Assembly (NCBI RefSeq): GCF_003945595.2 | Contig: NW_024104332.1 | Coordinates: forward strand, 682,001-746,000 | Direction of reading: 5' to 3' | DNA: 64,000 nucleotides | Source of the DNA: Pipra filicauda | Taxonomy: Eukaryota; Chordata; Aves; Passeriformes; Pipridae | In this document: positions 1-11,868 of the stretch, piece after piece | How the letters are laid out: every line of letters starts with the position of its first letter | How positions within the stretch are numbered: the first letter of the stretch is position 1 | Notes under the pieces: generated by a model | Database searches by the model: none | Told to the model about the DNA's origin: nothing | Seen by the model: the letters and a program-made list of their open reading frames with translations, nothing else | Made by a program: the position numbers and the translations under genes

Positions 1-444
1 TAGACAATTCACTCATGTCACTACAGAAGATATAAAGAATAAATCAAGCCCAATATCTGAGCCATCTGTAATAAAGCTTTAACTACTGATTCAAGAGATA
101 TTTTCCCCATAAATTGACTCACCGCACAACTGGGATTGCTCCAAGCCTTTAAGGCTTTATCTGCTAACTGTTTGGAAATAGAGACAATAACTCCCCCAGA
201 GCTGATAGAGCCAAGCAGTTAAAAAGTGTTTTAGACAATATCTTCAAAGGCCTTGACAGAGAATCCCATAATACTCTAAAGTTCTTTAGCTGTGATCTAT
301 TCTTAAATATAAACCTCTCCTTTAATCCCCACTTTGGACTGCTAGAATCACTGGATGGGTTGGGGAAAGTATTTTGGTACAGATAAACAGCTGAAGAATA
401 CTATAGCCAGATTACTGAAGGGAGACAGAAAAATTTACTTAAAA

Positions 445-668
445 TCACAGAATCACACAATCATCAAGGTCGGAAAAGACCTCCAAGACCACCGACTCCA
501 ACTTTTGACCAACTACCACCCTGTCAACTAGACCAGAGCACTAAGTGCCACATCCAATCATTTCCTGAACACCTTCAGGGATGGGCACTCCACCTCCTCC
601 CTAGGCAGCACATTCCAATGCCTGACCACCCTTTTAGTGAAGAATTTTTCCTGATGTCCAAACTAATC
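445..668 (-). mobile_element. CR1 LINE fragment, 3' end
   Basis: Reverse complement of the CR1 3' end: it opens AATCACAGAATCACACAATC and continues with the usual GGTCGGAAAAGACCTCCAAG and CCTGAACACCTTCAGGGATG. 5'-truncated, as most CR1 copies are. Confidence 0.9.
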
Positions 669-2996
669 TTGATGTTCAAGATCTGTCTAGAGAAAATACA
701 CTGTTACAATGAAAAAATGCAAAGAGGTGAGTGCTGTTTATGAGAGACACTAAAGGAAAAGGTAACACAGTAAGAAAATATTAGTCGAAGAGCAGCTCCA
801 AGAGCAGTTCCTTTGACTGTGCTAACTCCAGCACAGGCAGATGGAAATCAGTTCTCGAGGGTTACTGAGGACAAAAGCCCAGGGTAGGCTGTATGCTGCT
901 CATTTTTCTAAATCTACTTCTCCCTGTGATTCAGAGGGCACCTGCACACTCCCAGCTACCCCTTCCATATGCAACAGCAACAATACACAGCCCACTCGAT
1001 GTGTAACCAAGGTCTCCATGAAAAGGTGCACCAGTGCAGTCAGGAGAATCAAGCACCAACAAAACCCCTTCAGTGTGCTGCTGGCAGTGTAAGGAAATCA
1101 AACATTAATCCACATTGGCCAGGGTCTGCTGTCCCCACTGCAGGCAAGAGTCCCTAATACAGCCCCTGAGTACAGAGCTGAATGCCTATAACCTATAATC
1201 CTTGGCACACTATGTCCTACCCCAGCACTTACAAAGAGATGGATCTGGAACCTGCCTTTACCCACTCCCTGTCAAGAGGGCTCTTCCCTTCCTATTTCTG
1301 TCACTTGGCATCTAAGGCCACCAATAGGTTACCATGGAATAATTTACTTACCTAAAACACAGGTAGCCACTGTTTACAGCAAAGAGAAGGTAAAAGCAAT
1401 GACGGATGGAAGTTCATGGCAATTCTCTGCTAGGCCAGTATAATGTAATGGAAGTATAATGGGGAGTATAATGTGTTTGTGCTGGGAAAGGCTGCTGCGC
1501 TCTCTGAATGAGATACATATCATGAATTCATGTATTTCAGTTCTGCAGAAGCTGACAAGAAAAAAAAAAACCACCCATACTCTAAATCTGTAATTCAAAA
1601 CCTGAAATCAAGTTCATATTTCTTTGAAGGGGCTAATTGAATTTGTTCCTTTTTTGACTTGGCCTCATTTTATTTTGTATTTGCTGTGCCACTAAAGTTT
1701 ATGTAAAGAATTTACACTTTGAAAATTAGAAGTTAGAACTCTTTAGAGATATTTTTTTGTTCTAATAATTCTAAAACAATTTACAGAAGTTCAATAGAGT
1801 AGGAAGAAGATTAGGCCACCAAATGAAAGAAATGCAAATGATCTTCAAAAGCTGGCCTCCCCCCATCTTATCTTTGAGAGTGGATAAATCCACTTTGATA
1901 CTAGGATTTAATAAAAAGATCAAAAAAGTCCATATGCTTGTATCTGATGTTATTCAGGTAATTTTGTTGTTGAAGCAGTTCTGAGGATGGAACCTACACC
2001 AGGGAATGTATATCTGCTGTTTCTCAGCAGTAAAACATTAGCTGTACATTTGCAGAACTCCTAGGACTGGAGGACACAGGGAAACACAAAGTTTGTAGCT
2101 CCTGAACCTCTTTCTCTCTTTTAAAAATAAGTTTTATAATAAAAGAAGTTGACATACTGTAAACAGCAAACATCCTTTCCACATGATCAGTTAGACATAA
2201 AATAACCTATACCTTAGGTTTAACAAGAGATGGTCTGAGGGATTCCAAATGAGGATGTAGGAGGGGAGAGAGAAACAGGAGACAAGACTATGAGCCACTG
2301 TGAGTCAAAGGTATATGCAAATGGCTTGCAACAATTTGTATTCATTACAGAATCAGAAGAGAACAAACTAATTTAATTTTATATGCTAAGTCCAGCATTT
2401 GTCTTGCAAATGTTCTTAGAGACCACACTGAACACATGAATTGTATAGTTTCTTATAAAGGAAAGAGAGAGAACAAACAGGAAGAACATTCCTGAATGAT
2501 AAAATGTCTGAGGGATCTGGTGGGAATTCTTCACATAAGATGTATTCTTCTTTAGGGAACAGGTGTAGATGTAAACAGATGGGCTTATATAAGTAGAATT
2601 GGCAGCTCCACAGATAGCTGCTTACTGTTATATATGATTTTTCAGACTCACCAGGGTATTCAGGACCACTCTGCTTAATTATTCTTAACATTTTGCCCAT
2701 TTCATATGCTCACAATATAATGGGCAAATATAAAAATAATTTAAGCAAACTGTTGTTTAAATCTCAGTGGAAACAATACCTTTTATTCCAACGAATCACT
2801 TAAAGAGGGAACTGCCTATTTTATGAATGTTAGTCCATCTGTTCACAATAGCTCCTTTGGAAGTATTTGTTTTGCTTGGAAATATCCAAATTGACTATGT
2901 ATGTGGCAGTAGATGGGCTGAGGTGTGTTTGCTGCTTTTAAATCACTGAGCATATAAAGGGGTTTTTACTTTTGTTGGGCTAGGACAACTGAAGAC
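669..2996. other. Unannotated intron
   Basis: AT-rich sequence between two CR1 copies. Only short chance open frames; an A-run at about 1560. A minus-strand GTAAGT donor at about 1347-1352 has only an 18-nt exon possibility. Nothing else recognised. Confidence 0.6.
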
Positions 2997-3444
2997 ATGA
3001 AATGCTTGAATTCTAGACTAGAGCACCTCCCCTATGGGGACAGGCTGAGAGAGCTGGGGCTGTTCAGCCTGGGAAAGAGAAGGCTGCATGGAGGTCTAAC
3101 AGCAGCCTTCCAGCACCTAAAGAGAACCATGTGGAAGCTGGAAACAGACTCTTCATCAGGAACTGTACTGATAGGATAAAGAGTAAGGGGTACAAACTGA
3201 AAGGTTGTAGGTTTAGATGAGGTATTAGGAAGAAATTCTTCCCTGTGAGGGTGGGGAGGCCCTGGCACAGGTTGCTCAGAGAACCTGCAGCTGCCCCATC
3301 CCTGGAAGTTTTCAAGGCCAGGTTGGATGGGGCTTGGAGCAACCTGGGCTAGTGGAAGGTGTCCCTGCCCATGGCAGGGGTTTTGAATGAGATGCTCTTT
3401 AAGTTTCCTTCCAACCCAAACCATTCTGTGATTCTGTGATTTTA
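2997..3444 (+). mobile_element. CR1 LINE fragment, 3' end
   Basis: Forward CR1: GACAGGCTGAGAGAGCTGGG, then GGTGGGGAGGCCCTGGCACA, ending CCATTCTGTGATTCTGTGAT. About 450 bp, 5'-truncated. Open frames across it are remnants, not genes. Confidence 0.93.
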
Positions 3445-5599
3445 GGTGTGTCTGTTCTGGAGAGGATGTACCAACAGGCACTGTGTTTCCATGAAGATGG
3501 CCACACTGTACTGGGGTGCAGTTCTCACCTCTCCTCCATGAATTACAAGAGAAGAACAAGTGAGGTAACACTATAGAGAGATCCAGTGCAGGCCACTTCA
3601 AATTCAGGCACACATGGTGCTCATCACACAAGTGACAGAGCCACACTAGTAATGTGATCAGGATCACAGCATCTACCATTTCACAACAGCAGGATCCTAA
3701 TGGTCACTCTGCCACACCTTTACACAAAAAACAGCTTCACATCTAATGGGGTAATTCCTGGAAGTTAAGTCTCCTCATCCAGCCTTTAGCATGTGCTTCC
3801 AAAAAGCCCAAACAGACCGTGAATATGTATGTTAAGAGCAAAACTGCAGAAGAGCCAAAGGACTGCAATCTGCACGTATTTGTACATAAGGTGAAGGTCA
3901 GATCTATGCTAATGGGTGTGATTGTGCTCTCATCTCTTGAGCAACCCAGTCTGTGTCATTTTGGATCCATTCCACCAAATTATTCAGACATTCCCCTCAG
4001 TACTACTCAAACAATAATTGCAGAGAACATCAGGACAAATCACAGAAGCGAACATCAAATGTAAGAACAGAAGAGCTTTTATAGCAGCGAAAGGAAAGGA
4101 ACACCAGAAAACAAATGAGAAAGGAATGACAAGGAATTGTTATAAAATATGTACCAGAGTGCCTGGTTAGTGTAAGAGTTTGAATGGGCAGCCCCAGGAG
4201 CCCTCAGGCCAGCAGCACATGCAGCTGAGAGTGAAACTAGGACTCTCAGTGAAGCAGTGTTTGAAAACCATCCCAGAGCTGGGATGTCTGACCTAATGAA
4301 CCACTAACAGCCAGAGCAGCCTGCTGCAGCATTTAGGACGTACCTGCTCAGCTGGGTCCCCTATGATGTCACAGAAAATGCCCTGCACAGAATGTATGGT
4401 GCCTGCTAGACAGAGGCTGGCTCAGGGGGATTACAGGAACAGCCACCCAGAGCATGTGGTATCAAGTAAGACAAAAGCCAAGAAGAAACATCTTCAGACA
4501 TTGGAGGTTCAGACTTCTCTTCCCTTGAAAGGGCCAACACCAAGACTCAAGATATCCCCTACCCTGGCCCACTAAGTCCTAGCTTGCCACAGAGAACCTG
4601 CTGCACAAGGTACATGACACCATGGGGATGCTCAACACTGCCCAGCAAACAATGTCAGTCTTCTCTCCAAACATCAGATCTATATCTACCAGGTAAGACT
4701 TTGGGTGGTATTTCAGGAGAGCATCTTTTTTTCTTTAGCTGAGGGGTTCTGAATGAGGTGATGTTTAATAATTTCTGTGGGGCTGGTTCTTCTTCTTGAT
4801 TTCCTTTCCTGTTTCCTTTCCCTATGCTTTGCTCTGATGCCAGGGAAGAAGTGTTCATTGTACTCAGTAACCTCGTTTTCCCCAATTTTGTGTTTACTAT
4901 GCCTGCAATACCCTATCGAGCATCAGAGTTGTCTACTAACTTACCCAAACATGTCCTATAACAAATGTGTTAATTAATAAATAAAATTACCATCAATCAC
5001 AATACCTGCATCATGAGGCTCAGCAGTCCCACATTCAAACACTCAGAAGCAGGAGCTGTAAGGGGAAGGCCATGAGATTCTAAAGGCAGGTTGTTCACTC
5101 ATTCCTGGCAATTGCAGCTGCTCAGGGAAGAAGGTGGAGGACCCTCTCAGCCACAGCGCTGAGTGAAGCCAGCACAGGCACAGACCTGCCCTCCCTGGGC
5201 TCCGACTCAGAGGGTTCAGCTGCCTAAATGGAGCCCATTATTTTGCTGGTCCATCAGACAATGACTCCTTATTTTGCCAGTACCTAAACTTAGCTTGCAA
5301 GCACAGCTAAAATACTAATCATTAATTACAGTCACTGTTATAAAAGCCAATTATACTATCCGAGATATTTCCAATGCCATTCAGGCTGACTGGCTACTGT
5401 ATGGAACTGAAGGAAAAATAACACACAATAGAAAAACCTCCTCAAATACTGGACCCCAGTGGAGAAGGCTAATTCCAGTGATGTAAGGAAAGACCTGTTT
5501 AGCCACATACACATAATTGTATATTAGAGTTTTAAGCAGACAGCTGTGGCTGCAGTCTGGAACACAGAAAGGAATGAACCTGAATAAAAGGCTGTTACC

Positions 5600-5614
5600 A
5601 ACTACTACTACTAC
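5600..5614 (+). repeat. (ACT)n microsatellite
   Basis: Five ACT/CTA units. Confidence 0.75.
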
Positions 5615-7701
5615 AGTTCTGGCAAGGAAGCCAGGGAAGGCAATGAATTTAACAGACTATGCTTTAAGTTCCACTTTTTTTATGGAATGCACAATGAAAT
5701 TCTCAAATTCAGTGAACCTTGCACTCCAAGGACAGCTTTAACAATTTAAATCCTGATCTTACCATCCAACTTTAATGTTACCATCCAACTTCAGATGCAC
5801 ATCTAGCTGAGCAACAAAATACCTTCTATTAAGTAGATGTACGTCTTCGGTTGAAGGAACTGCTGACTCATTCCTTTACTAGGAAGAGTCATCTATTCTT
5901 TTAAAGATGAGGTCTCTCAAAGAAAGCCAGGTGCCCCATACACCAATAGCCTAAATCCCTCTTCTCTGTGATGGATTCCAAAGCCACCTGCGCATTATTC
6001 CCACCATACCCGAGCAGCTGCAATCCCACGAGCCACCAGAACTGGGTATCAGCAGAGCTGAGCTTTTGTAACTCCCCAAACATGCCCTGGACAGGCTGCA
6101 TTGGTTTCTTAAAAGGGAATAGAAGTCCAGAATCTTGGACTAAGGTGATTAAATACTTGCCAGATTCAGAGAGTATTCAAACAGGAGTTTTAGAAAACAT
6201 TAAATATGAAATTAACTGAAATAATTACTGAAGTACAAGACCTACTGCTTAACGTGGTCCAAGGGGCAGAGGAATGGAAGGTGGCAAATGTTACAGCAAC
6301 TTCTAAAAAGAGTCTGAGAAACTGCCAGCTGGTACCTCTGATTTTTTTACAGGTGTAATAAACTCAGTTGTGTAATAAACAGATTTAGCTGATGCACAGA
6401 GAAATGTAACACCATAGGGAAGAGTTACCCGAGCTTTTACAGCAGGAAACCACAGATCAGAAATCTGCTCCAGGTCTTTGATGGTGCTGGGAAGCACAGG
6501 AGGAAGGGTTGTGACTGACATGAGATAGCTGAACTGCCAGAAGTTTTGATGATCAAAGTCGGGAGGGGGAAAAATGGAACCTTTCCAATAGGACACAGTC
6601 AGGAAAACACAGGAACAGACTACCAGAAGAATGTGACATTTATTCTGGGACCTGTGCTAGTCAACATATAATTTTTTTACAGGATGTGAAGGTGAGCACT
6701 GATAGTATAAAATAATCCATGTTTTTCAAGACAATAGCACATTTCACAGACCCACCGAAGAATCTCAAGATGCTACTGGATTTAGTGGCAGATGAAACTG
6801 AATTCTGTGAGACATGAAATGGTTCGAATGAACAAAAGTATCCTTAATTATACAAATCCAATGATGAACAGTAAACTAGCCTTTGTCATTCAGGAGAGAG
6901 ATCTCACAGCCACTCTGTTTTCTTTGGAAATATCAGCTTGGTATAATGTCAAGATTTAAGATTTATTGGGGGGGAGAGGAAGACAGAGAAGAAAATCAGG
7001 AAACTTCATTAGGCCTCCTTTTAAAACCATGATTTAAGCACATATTAAATACATCATAGAGGACTTGTCCCTCTTCTCTGTTTCCAAAAGCAGGCAGCCA
7101 AAATAAGACTTACGTAACAAATGAAGAAAGGTGAGGAATGGCTTATTTATCCAGGAGATTGAACAGACACAGACACTTCAGCTGCAGAAAAGAGAGCAGG
7201 GGAAGATGTGCCAGCATGGAGAGGCTGAACAAGGAGCTATTATTCACTAATTCCCACAGTATGAGAATCAGAATGTATCACTAAGAGATTTAAAGCAAAG
7301 GCAGGGAAGTACTTCATCATAGCTATGGGATCTGCTGGAAATATAAAGTTTCAAACCGAAAGATGAGGGAAGTTTAACAGATCCATGAACACCAAAGTGC
7401 ATGAGGCCCCCAGCTCTGGGAGCCCCCAGTCCACAGGCACTGCAGGAGAGCAGCAGGGAAACCAGTGTTTTCCCTAAGCATCACCTCCTGCCCAGTGCCA
7501 GGGGTGGGTCTGGCACAAGAGACCTTTGCTATGACCCAAAGCACTGCAGTTCTGCTCTGCTGTGTTTCCTGGCAGGTTCCTGAGGTACTGCACACATATT
7601 CATTTATGATATAAAATGCTGAAGGGGGAATGATGCTTGACATGACCCAACATTAAAGAACTCTCTGTCATCACCACCCTCTTTGGCTTTATTCTAGAAG
7701 A

Positions 7702-7734
7702 GGAAAAAAAAGAGGATATTTCCTCTTTTTTTCC
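7702..7734. repeat. A/T-rich hairpin
   Basis: GGAAAAAAAAGAGGA faces TTCCTCTTTTTTTCC across a TAT loop. The stem is near-perfect, with one A more than T in the run. Confidence 0.75.
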
Positions 7735-8234
7735 ACTCAGTTTAGAGAGGAAAGACTAAAAGCAGACTCTAAAAGTAAGTAGATTTTACCCTACTCCCCA
7801 AGAGCATGGGATGCTCAGAGAGGTAACAGCTCTACATAAAAGATATTCACAAATTAAAGGACAGGCAAAGAAGTAAAGAAAGTTCATTCCACAGGAAAAA
7901 AACCCAAAACCAAACACACAGCTCAAATATCCAAGTCAGGCTTCAGAGGCTGTTTACAGAATTTCTTTCCTTGCTTATTTTCCCATTCATCATCATGCAT
8001 AGTATTTTGCCACAGAAAGAGAAAGGGAATTCAAACACTTTATTTAGTTGCCCGAAAGTGTCAGTACAAAAAATGTCTTTCTGCCCAGGAAATGACCATG
8101 GGCTTGCTGGTGGGAGCCTTTACAAAAGAACAGGCAATATTTATGAGCAGTTTGAAGGTTTCCTAGTGAATATCCATCTGGACAAAGTGGATATGCAAGT
8201 TTTGCACTCTCTTTCTCTCTCCTAGGTCACTTAC

Positions 8235-8336
8235 CTAATCCTAACATTGCATCCAATTTTCTCTGAGGAATAGTTCTGCATAAGTTCAATGCCTCAAAGG
8301 CATCTAAATCAAGATTTTCTTGGTGGTGGAGCAGCC
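8235..8336 (-). CDS. Candidate coding exon, unrecognised
   Basis: This minus-strand segment of 102 bp has a strong acceptor (AATTTGTTTTCAG|GG) and a consensus donor (TTAG|GTAAGTGAC). Only one frame is open across it: it starts with two bases of a split codon and ends with one. That frame encodes LLHHQENLDLDAFEALNL then CRTIPQRKLDAMLGL. The split-codon phase is what the SPAG16 exon ending at 20660 needs (G|GG, Gly), a one-in-three coincidence if unrelated. The peptide is acidic and helical-looking, not WD40, and I do not recognise its family. It may be a lineage-specific or alternative 3' exon of the host gene, an exon of another minus-strand gene, or a pseudo-exon; long introns contain many of these. 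Confidence 0.35.
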
Positions 8337-9651
8337 CTGAAAACAAATTAAAATCAGGCTTTCATGACAATGGGGATTTTGTCTCAGGCTCCCAGTTCAC
8401 TTCAAACCAATGGGTTTGTTTTGTGCCCATGCAGGCCTGACAAAGAAGGGCTGGCACAGCCCATGGTAGGAGCAGCTGGCAGTATTTTTCCCTCTCAGCC
8501 AACACGCTGCCTCTCCGTGGACATGACCCACCAGTGCAGCCAGGCCGGACTGGCAGCAGCAGGGGGGACTGCAGAGATGCCCTGAACTTTGTCTCTCTCA
8601 CCTTCTTCCCCCTGGCCCTTGAAAAGCAAGCAGGAGTCCTAGATTGGTCCATAAAAAATAACAAGCACTCCTAGGACATCTGTATGGAGATTATATTGTT
8701 AATCAATATATTTTGCATAGCCCCATGGATCACTTGTTATTGATGATTATGCATTTTAGCTCCTGTGACAATTTGTCAATAAAATAAAAAATAAAAAAGG
8801 GCTAAGGACAGCATACTTTTAATTCAAAGATGATCTCTTTCTTGAGAAGAGATGCCACCTTCCAAGCTCTGAAAAGAACTAGCTCATGAATATATTTCAT
8901 TTACCAAGTGGAAGAGCTGTTCAAAGAATCAAAACTTTCTTGGTAATCACGAAACAGGTAATCTGGAGGTGAATAATTTTCTTTTAGACTTTAGTTACTT
9001 TAAAAAATGAATACTGGAAAAATAGCAAGTTTGCCAAAAATATAAGTTTTGAGTTACTGAAAGCGTGTTACTCAAATTCAACATAGACTAGCACAGTTTT
9101 TACCTCCAAAAAGGGGAAAGCTAAATACTGGTTATGGATAGTTTTAAAGATTGGGGGGGTTTATATGAAACTGTCTGACACTTCATTTCCTACTTTCAAT
9201 TCAAAATATGAACTTTGCTTCTTGAAAGGGAAAAGAGCAGTGGGTAAACTGTCTAAATTATCTAAATGATCCTTAAGTTTGAAACAACGTACTTGAGACA
9301 CTTAGGCAGTCACTCCAAAGCATCCAGTCCCTATGGACTCTGTCTCCTCTCTAAGTATTAGCTTCCCTTAAACAAAACTACCCAATTTCTTCTTTCATAA
9401 GCATATTTTCTACACTCCCAACTCAAGTCTGGATCATTCCACCAAGCTACAAGCTAGCTAATGACTCCTGATTACTGATGGCCATCCATCTCATTTCAAC
9501 AGTGACAGAGATGCAAATCGCTGTCCCCGTGCAGATCCCCGGCCCTCTCCAGTCCTTGGCAGAGAATGCCACCGTCACTCCATCTCCCACGTTTAACACA
9601 CACAAAGCACACGCAAATCCCAGATCAGTAGCATAACTTATTTCAAAAATC
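8337..9651. other. Unannotated intron
   Basis: A moderately GC-rich patch at 8400-8590 with overlapping chance frames on both strands, then AT-rich sequence. Nothing recognised. Confidence 0.55.
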
Positions 9652-9668
9652 CCTTTCTTTTATTTCAG

Positions 9669-9995
9669 GATATGGATGATGAATGTAGTATTGATCCATT
9701 CTGCACATACAATACAGATGCTGTACTCAGAACACAAGACCCGGAGAGCTGTCGATATTTAAGAGGAGCTTTCACGGAAGAAAGGCTGTGGTGACCTTCA
9801 GAGGTCCTTACTCTCTGACTGTCTGCAGAACAAGTTAATCAGGAGATGAAGCTCTTGTATCTAAGCCAGGCTTGGGATGGGGCTGTGCAGTCTGAGTGAA
9901 AGAAAGGAGTTCTCATTCTATCCCTATAAATACATTCAAAGCTGGAATTTGCTAATTGCAGCATTCTGTGAGCTGGAATTAATATAAACAATAAA
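9669..9995 (+). other. Terminal-exon-like segment, plus strand
   Basis: A very good acceptor (CCTTTCTTTTATTTCAG) at 9652-9668 opens a 41-codon reading frame beginning DMDDECSIDPFCTYNTD and ending FTEERLW, with a TGA stop at 9792-9794. An AATAAA hexamer follows at 9990-9995. This is the layout of a last exon of a plus-strand transcript antisense to SPAG16. I do not recognise the peptide. The same DNA also has an open frame on the minus strand (…LKYRQLSGSCVLSTASVLYV…), so coding status is unclear. It could be a lncRNA end or chance. Confidence 0.2.
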
Positions 9996-11853
9996 TATAA
10001 AATAGAACCCATAGACCTGGTAAAGTTACAAAAGCAGTAAATGCTAGAGATGAGATGTCGAATACATTATTATTTTAAGACTTGTGCCTAGTTGAAATGA
10101 TATTAGAAAAAAGGCCAACTTCTTGCAAACCATTTTAATTCAGTTTGTGGATAGCTGCCGGAGAATCAAAATTTTGATCAGTTATGCCCCACTTGGGATG
10201 CATAAAGCTCCAATTTTCAGATTCTGTTAGTTTAACTCAAGGATGGCAAAAATCATGTGGACATTCCCTTCATTTACTCTTGGAACAAACAATTTGCTCA
10301 TCACCATGTTTTGGCTGACTGCCTGAACAGCTGAAACTGTTGCTTCTCCTTGAAGAATAACATTCAACCAGTCAGATAATAATCCAATCAACCTGGGGTC
10401 CTCAAAAAAAAACCCGACCAGGTCAATATATTGCTCTAATGAGCTACAACCCTGGCCTCTAGAACATTGTTTTTATGCTGGGTGTGTGCAGGCAAGTGAG
10501 ATGGGAATATTTAGGACTACAGTATCTACTTGAAAAAGGCTGGCTCTATTAAATAGCTGTCCATCTCCTTGCACTCCAGGGAAGGAAGCATTCCTCTCTA
10601 ACGAAGATGAAGGGAATATCAATGGGGCTAATCTCTTCAAAGTGCTCAGCGCTCAAAGCAATTGCCTGCAGTAGTACACAGTCCCCACCCTCATTAGCTC
10701 AGCAAACACAGCCAGAGACAAAACTATCTGCAACTAGGGCAAAAAATGTAAAAGAAGGGGGTTCCAAGCCACCTCCCTTTCCTTTCCAAATGACAAATAT
10801 TTCATACATTTTAAATTATGTGTGTACTGAAAATAAAGTCATATTTTCAGAATCCCTTTTCTTTCCCTTCTAGCGTATTTAAATATTGTGGTGCTTCCTT
10901 GTATTGAAAAATGGTCATGACACACCAGAAACACTGCACAGCACAGCTTCTTCTCCTGATCAACAAAGGGGGAAAATTCATTACCAGCTTCTTCCCTTCG
11001 GCAAACTGACACGGTCAGAAATAAGGGGTGTGATAGTTTCATGTCCCCGTGAAACAAGCAGACTAAATGATCTGTCAATCAGCTCATATTCGTGTACGTT
11101 CCAATCTACCCACTGCCTCCAAATTAGAGAATTTTTATGATCAGGAAAACAAATGTTGAGAATGAGAAAAAAATTACATAGAACAGCAGCGAGGGAAGGA
11201 GGGAGAATTACGAGAGAAGGAATTACTGTTGAGCAATGCAGTCTTCCAGCACATCCTTTTAGTCCCATGCTGACCATAGGAGCAATTAAGGATGGTCAAC
11301 AGATGTTGTAAGCACTCCTCAGAGAAAGGGGGCCACAGGGCCGTGTTGTCAATCTCACTTCCAAGCTAAGCAGCATGATCAGGACTGGAAAATGGGGCAT
11401 GGGTTGTGTAAAGCAACTCAGAGCGCACCTGAATCTCTCCAGGGAGTCCACTAATGGATTCATCAGTTCAAACACACAGGCTGGGCAGACTCCCTGGGGA
11501 CAAAACATCAATATTGGTGCAGTGTTGAAGAGCATACAGTTGGGGCAACAGCATTTGCTTATTGCAAAGCTCTGCCAAAGCAGTGATTTCAGCTTTGAGG
11601 CACAAAGGACAAAACCTATTTGCCAGTGTGGCTGAGGTGAACCAGCCCTCTATTTCCTCTACCCAAGGTATCAGTTTTGAAAATCTTTTGCTTGTATTAA
11701 GAAAAAAAAAAGGTCAACAAATGGTGGACCTGAAAGTTTATCTCCCCCAGATCAGTTTAAAGTAGGGATGCACATTCAGACATGGTCCAAACACATATCA
11801 TGGACTTTAAAGAAAAGTTTTATAAGGGATACTCAAGTTTGGATTAAAGAGAA

Positions 11854-11868
11854 AGAGAGAGAGAGAGA
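11854..11868 (+). repeat. (GA)n microsatellite
   Basis: Short run of AG/GA dinucleotides, about seven units. Confidence 0.85.

Larger units (their letters stand above)
3445..8234. other. Unannotated intron
   Basis: No recognisable exon, RNA gene or interspersed repeat apart from the (ACT)n run and the hairpin at 7702-7734. Open frames up to about 100 codons occur on both strands without family resemblance. Confidence 0.6.

Noticed and set aside
3032..3679. 215-codon minus-strand frame
   Set aside because: Most of it is antisense to the CR1 fragment at 2997-3444.
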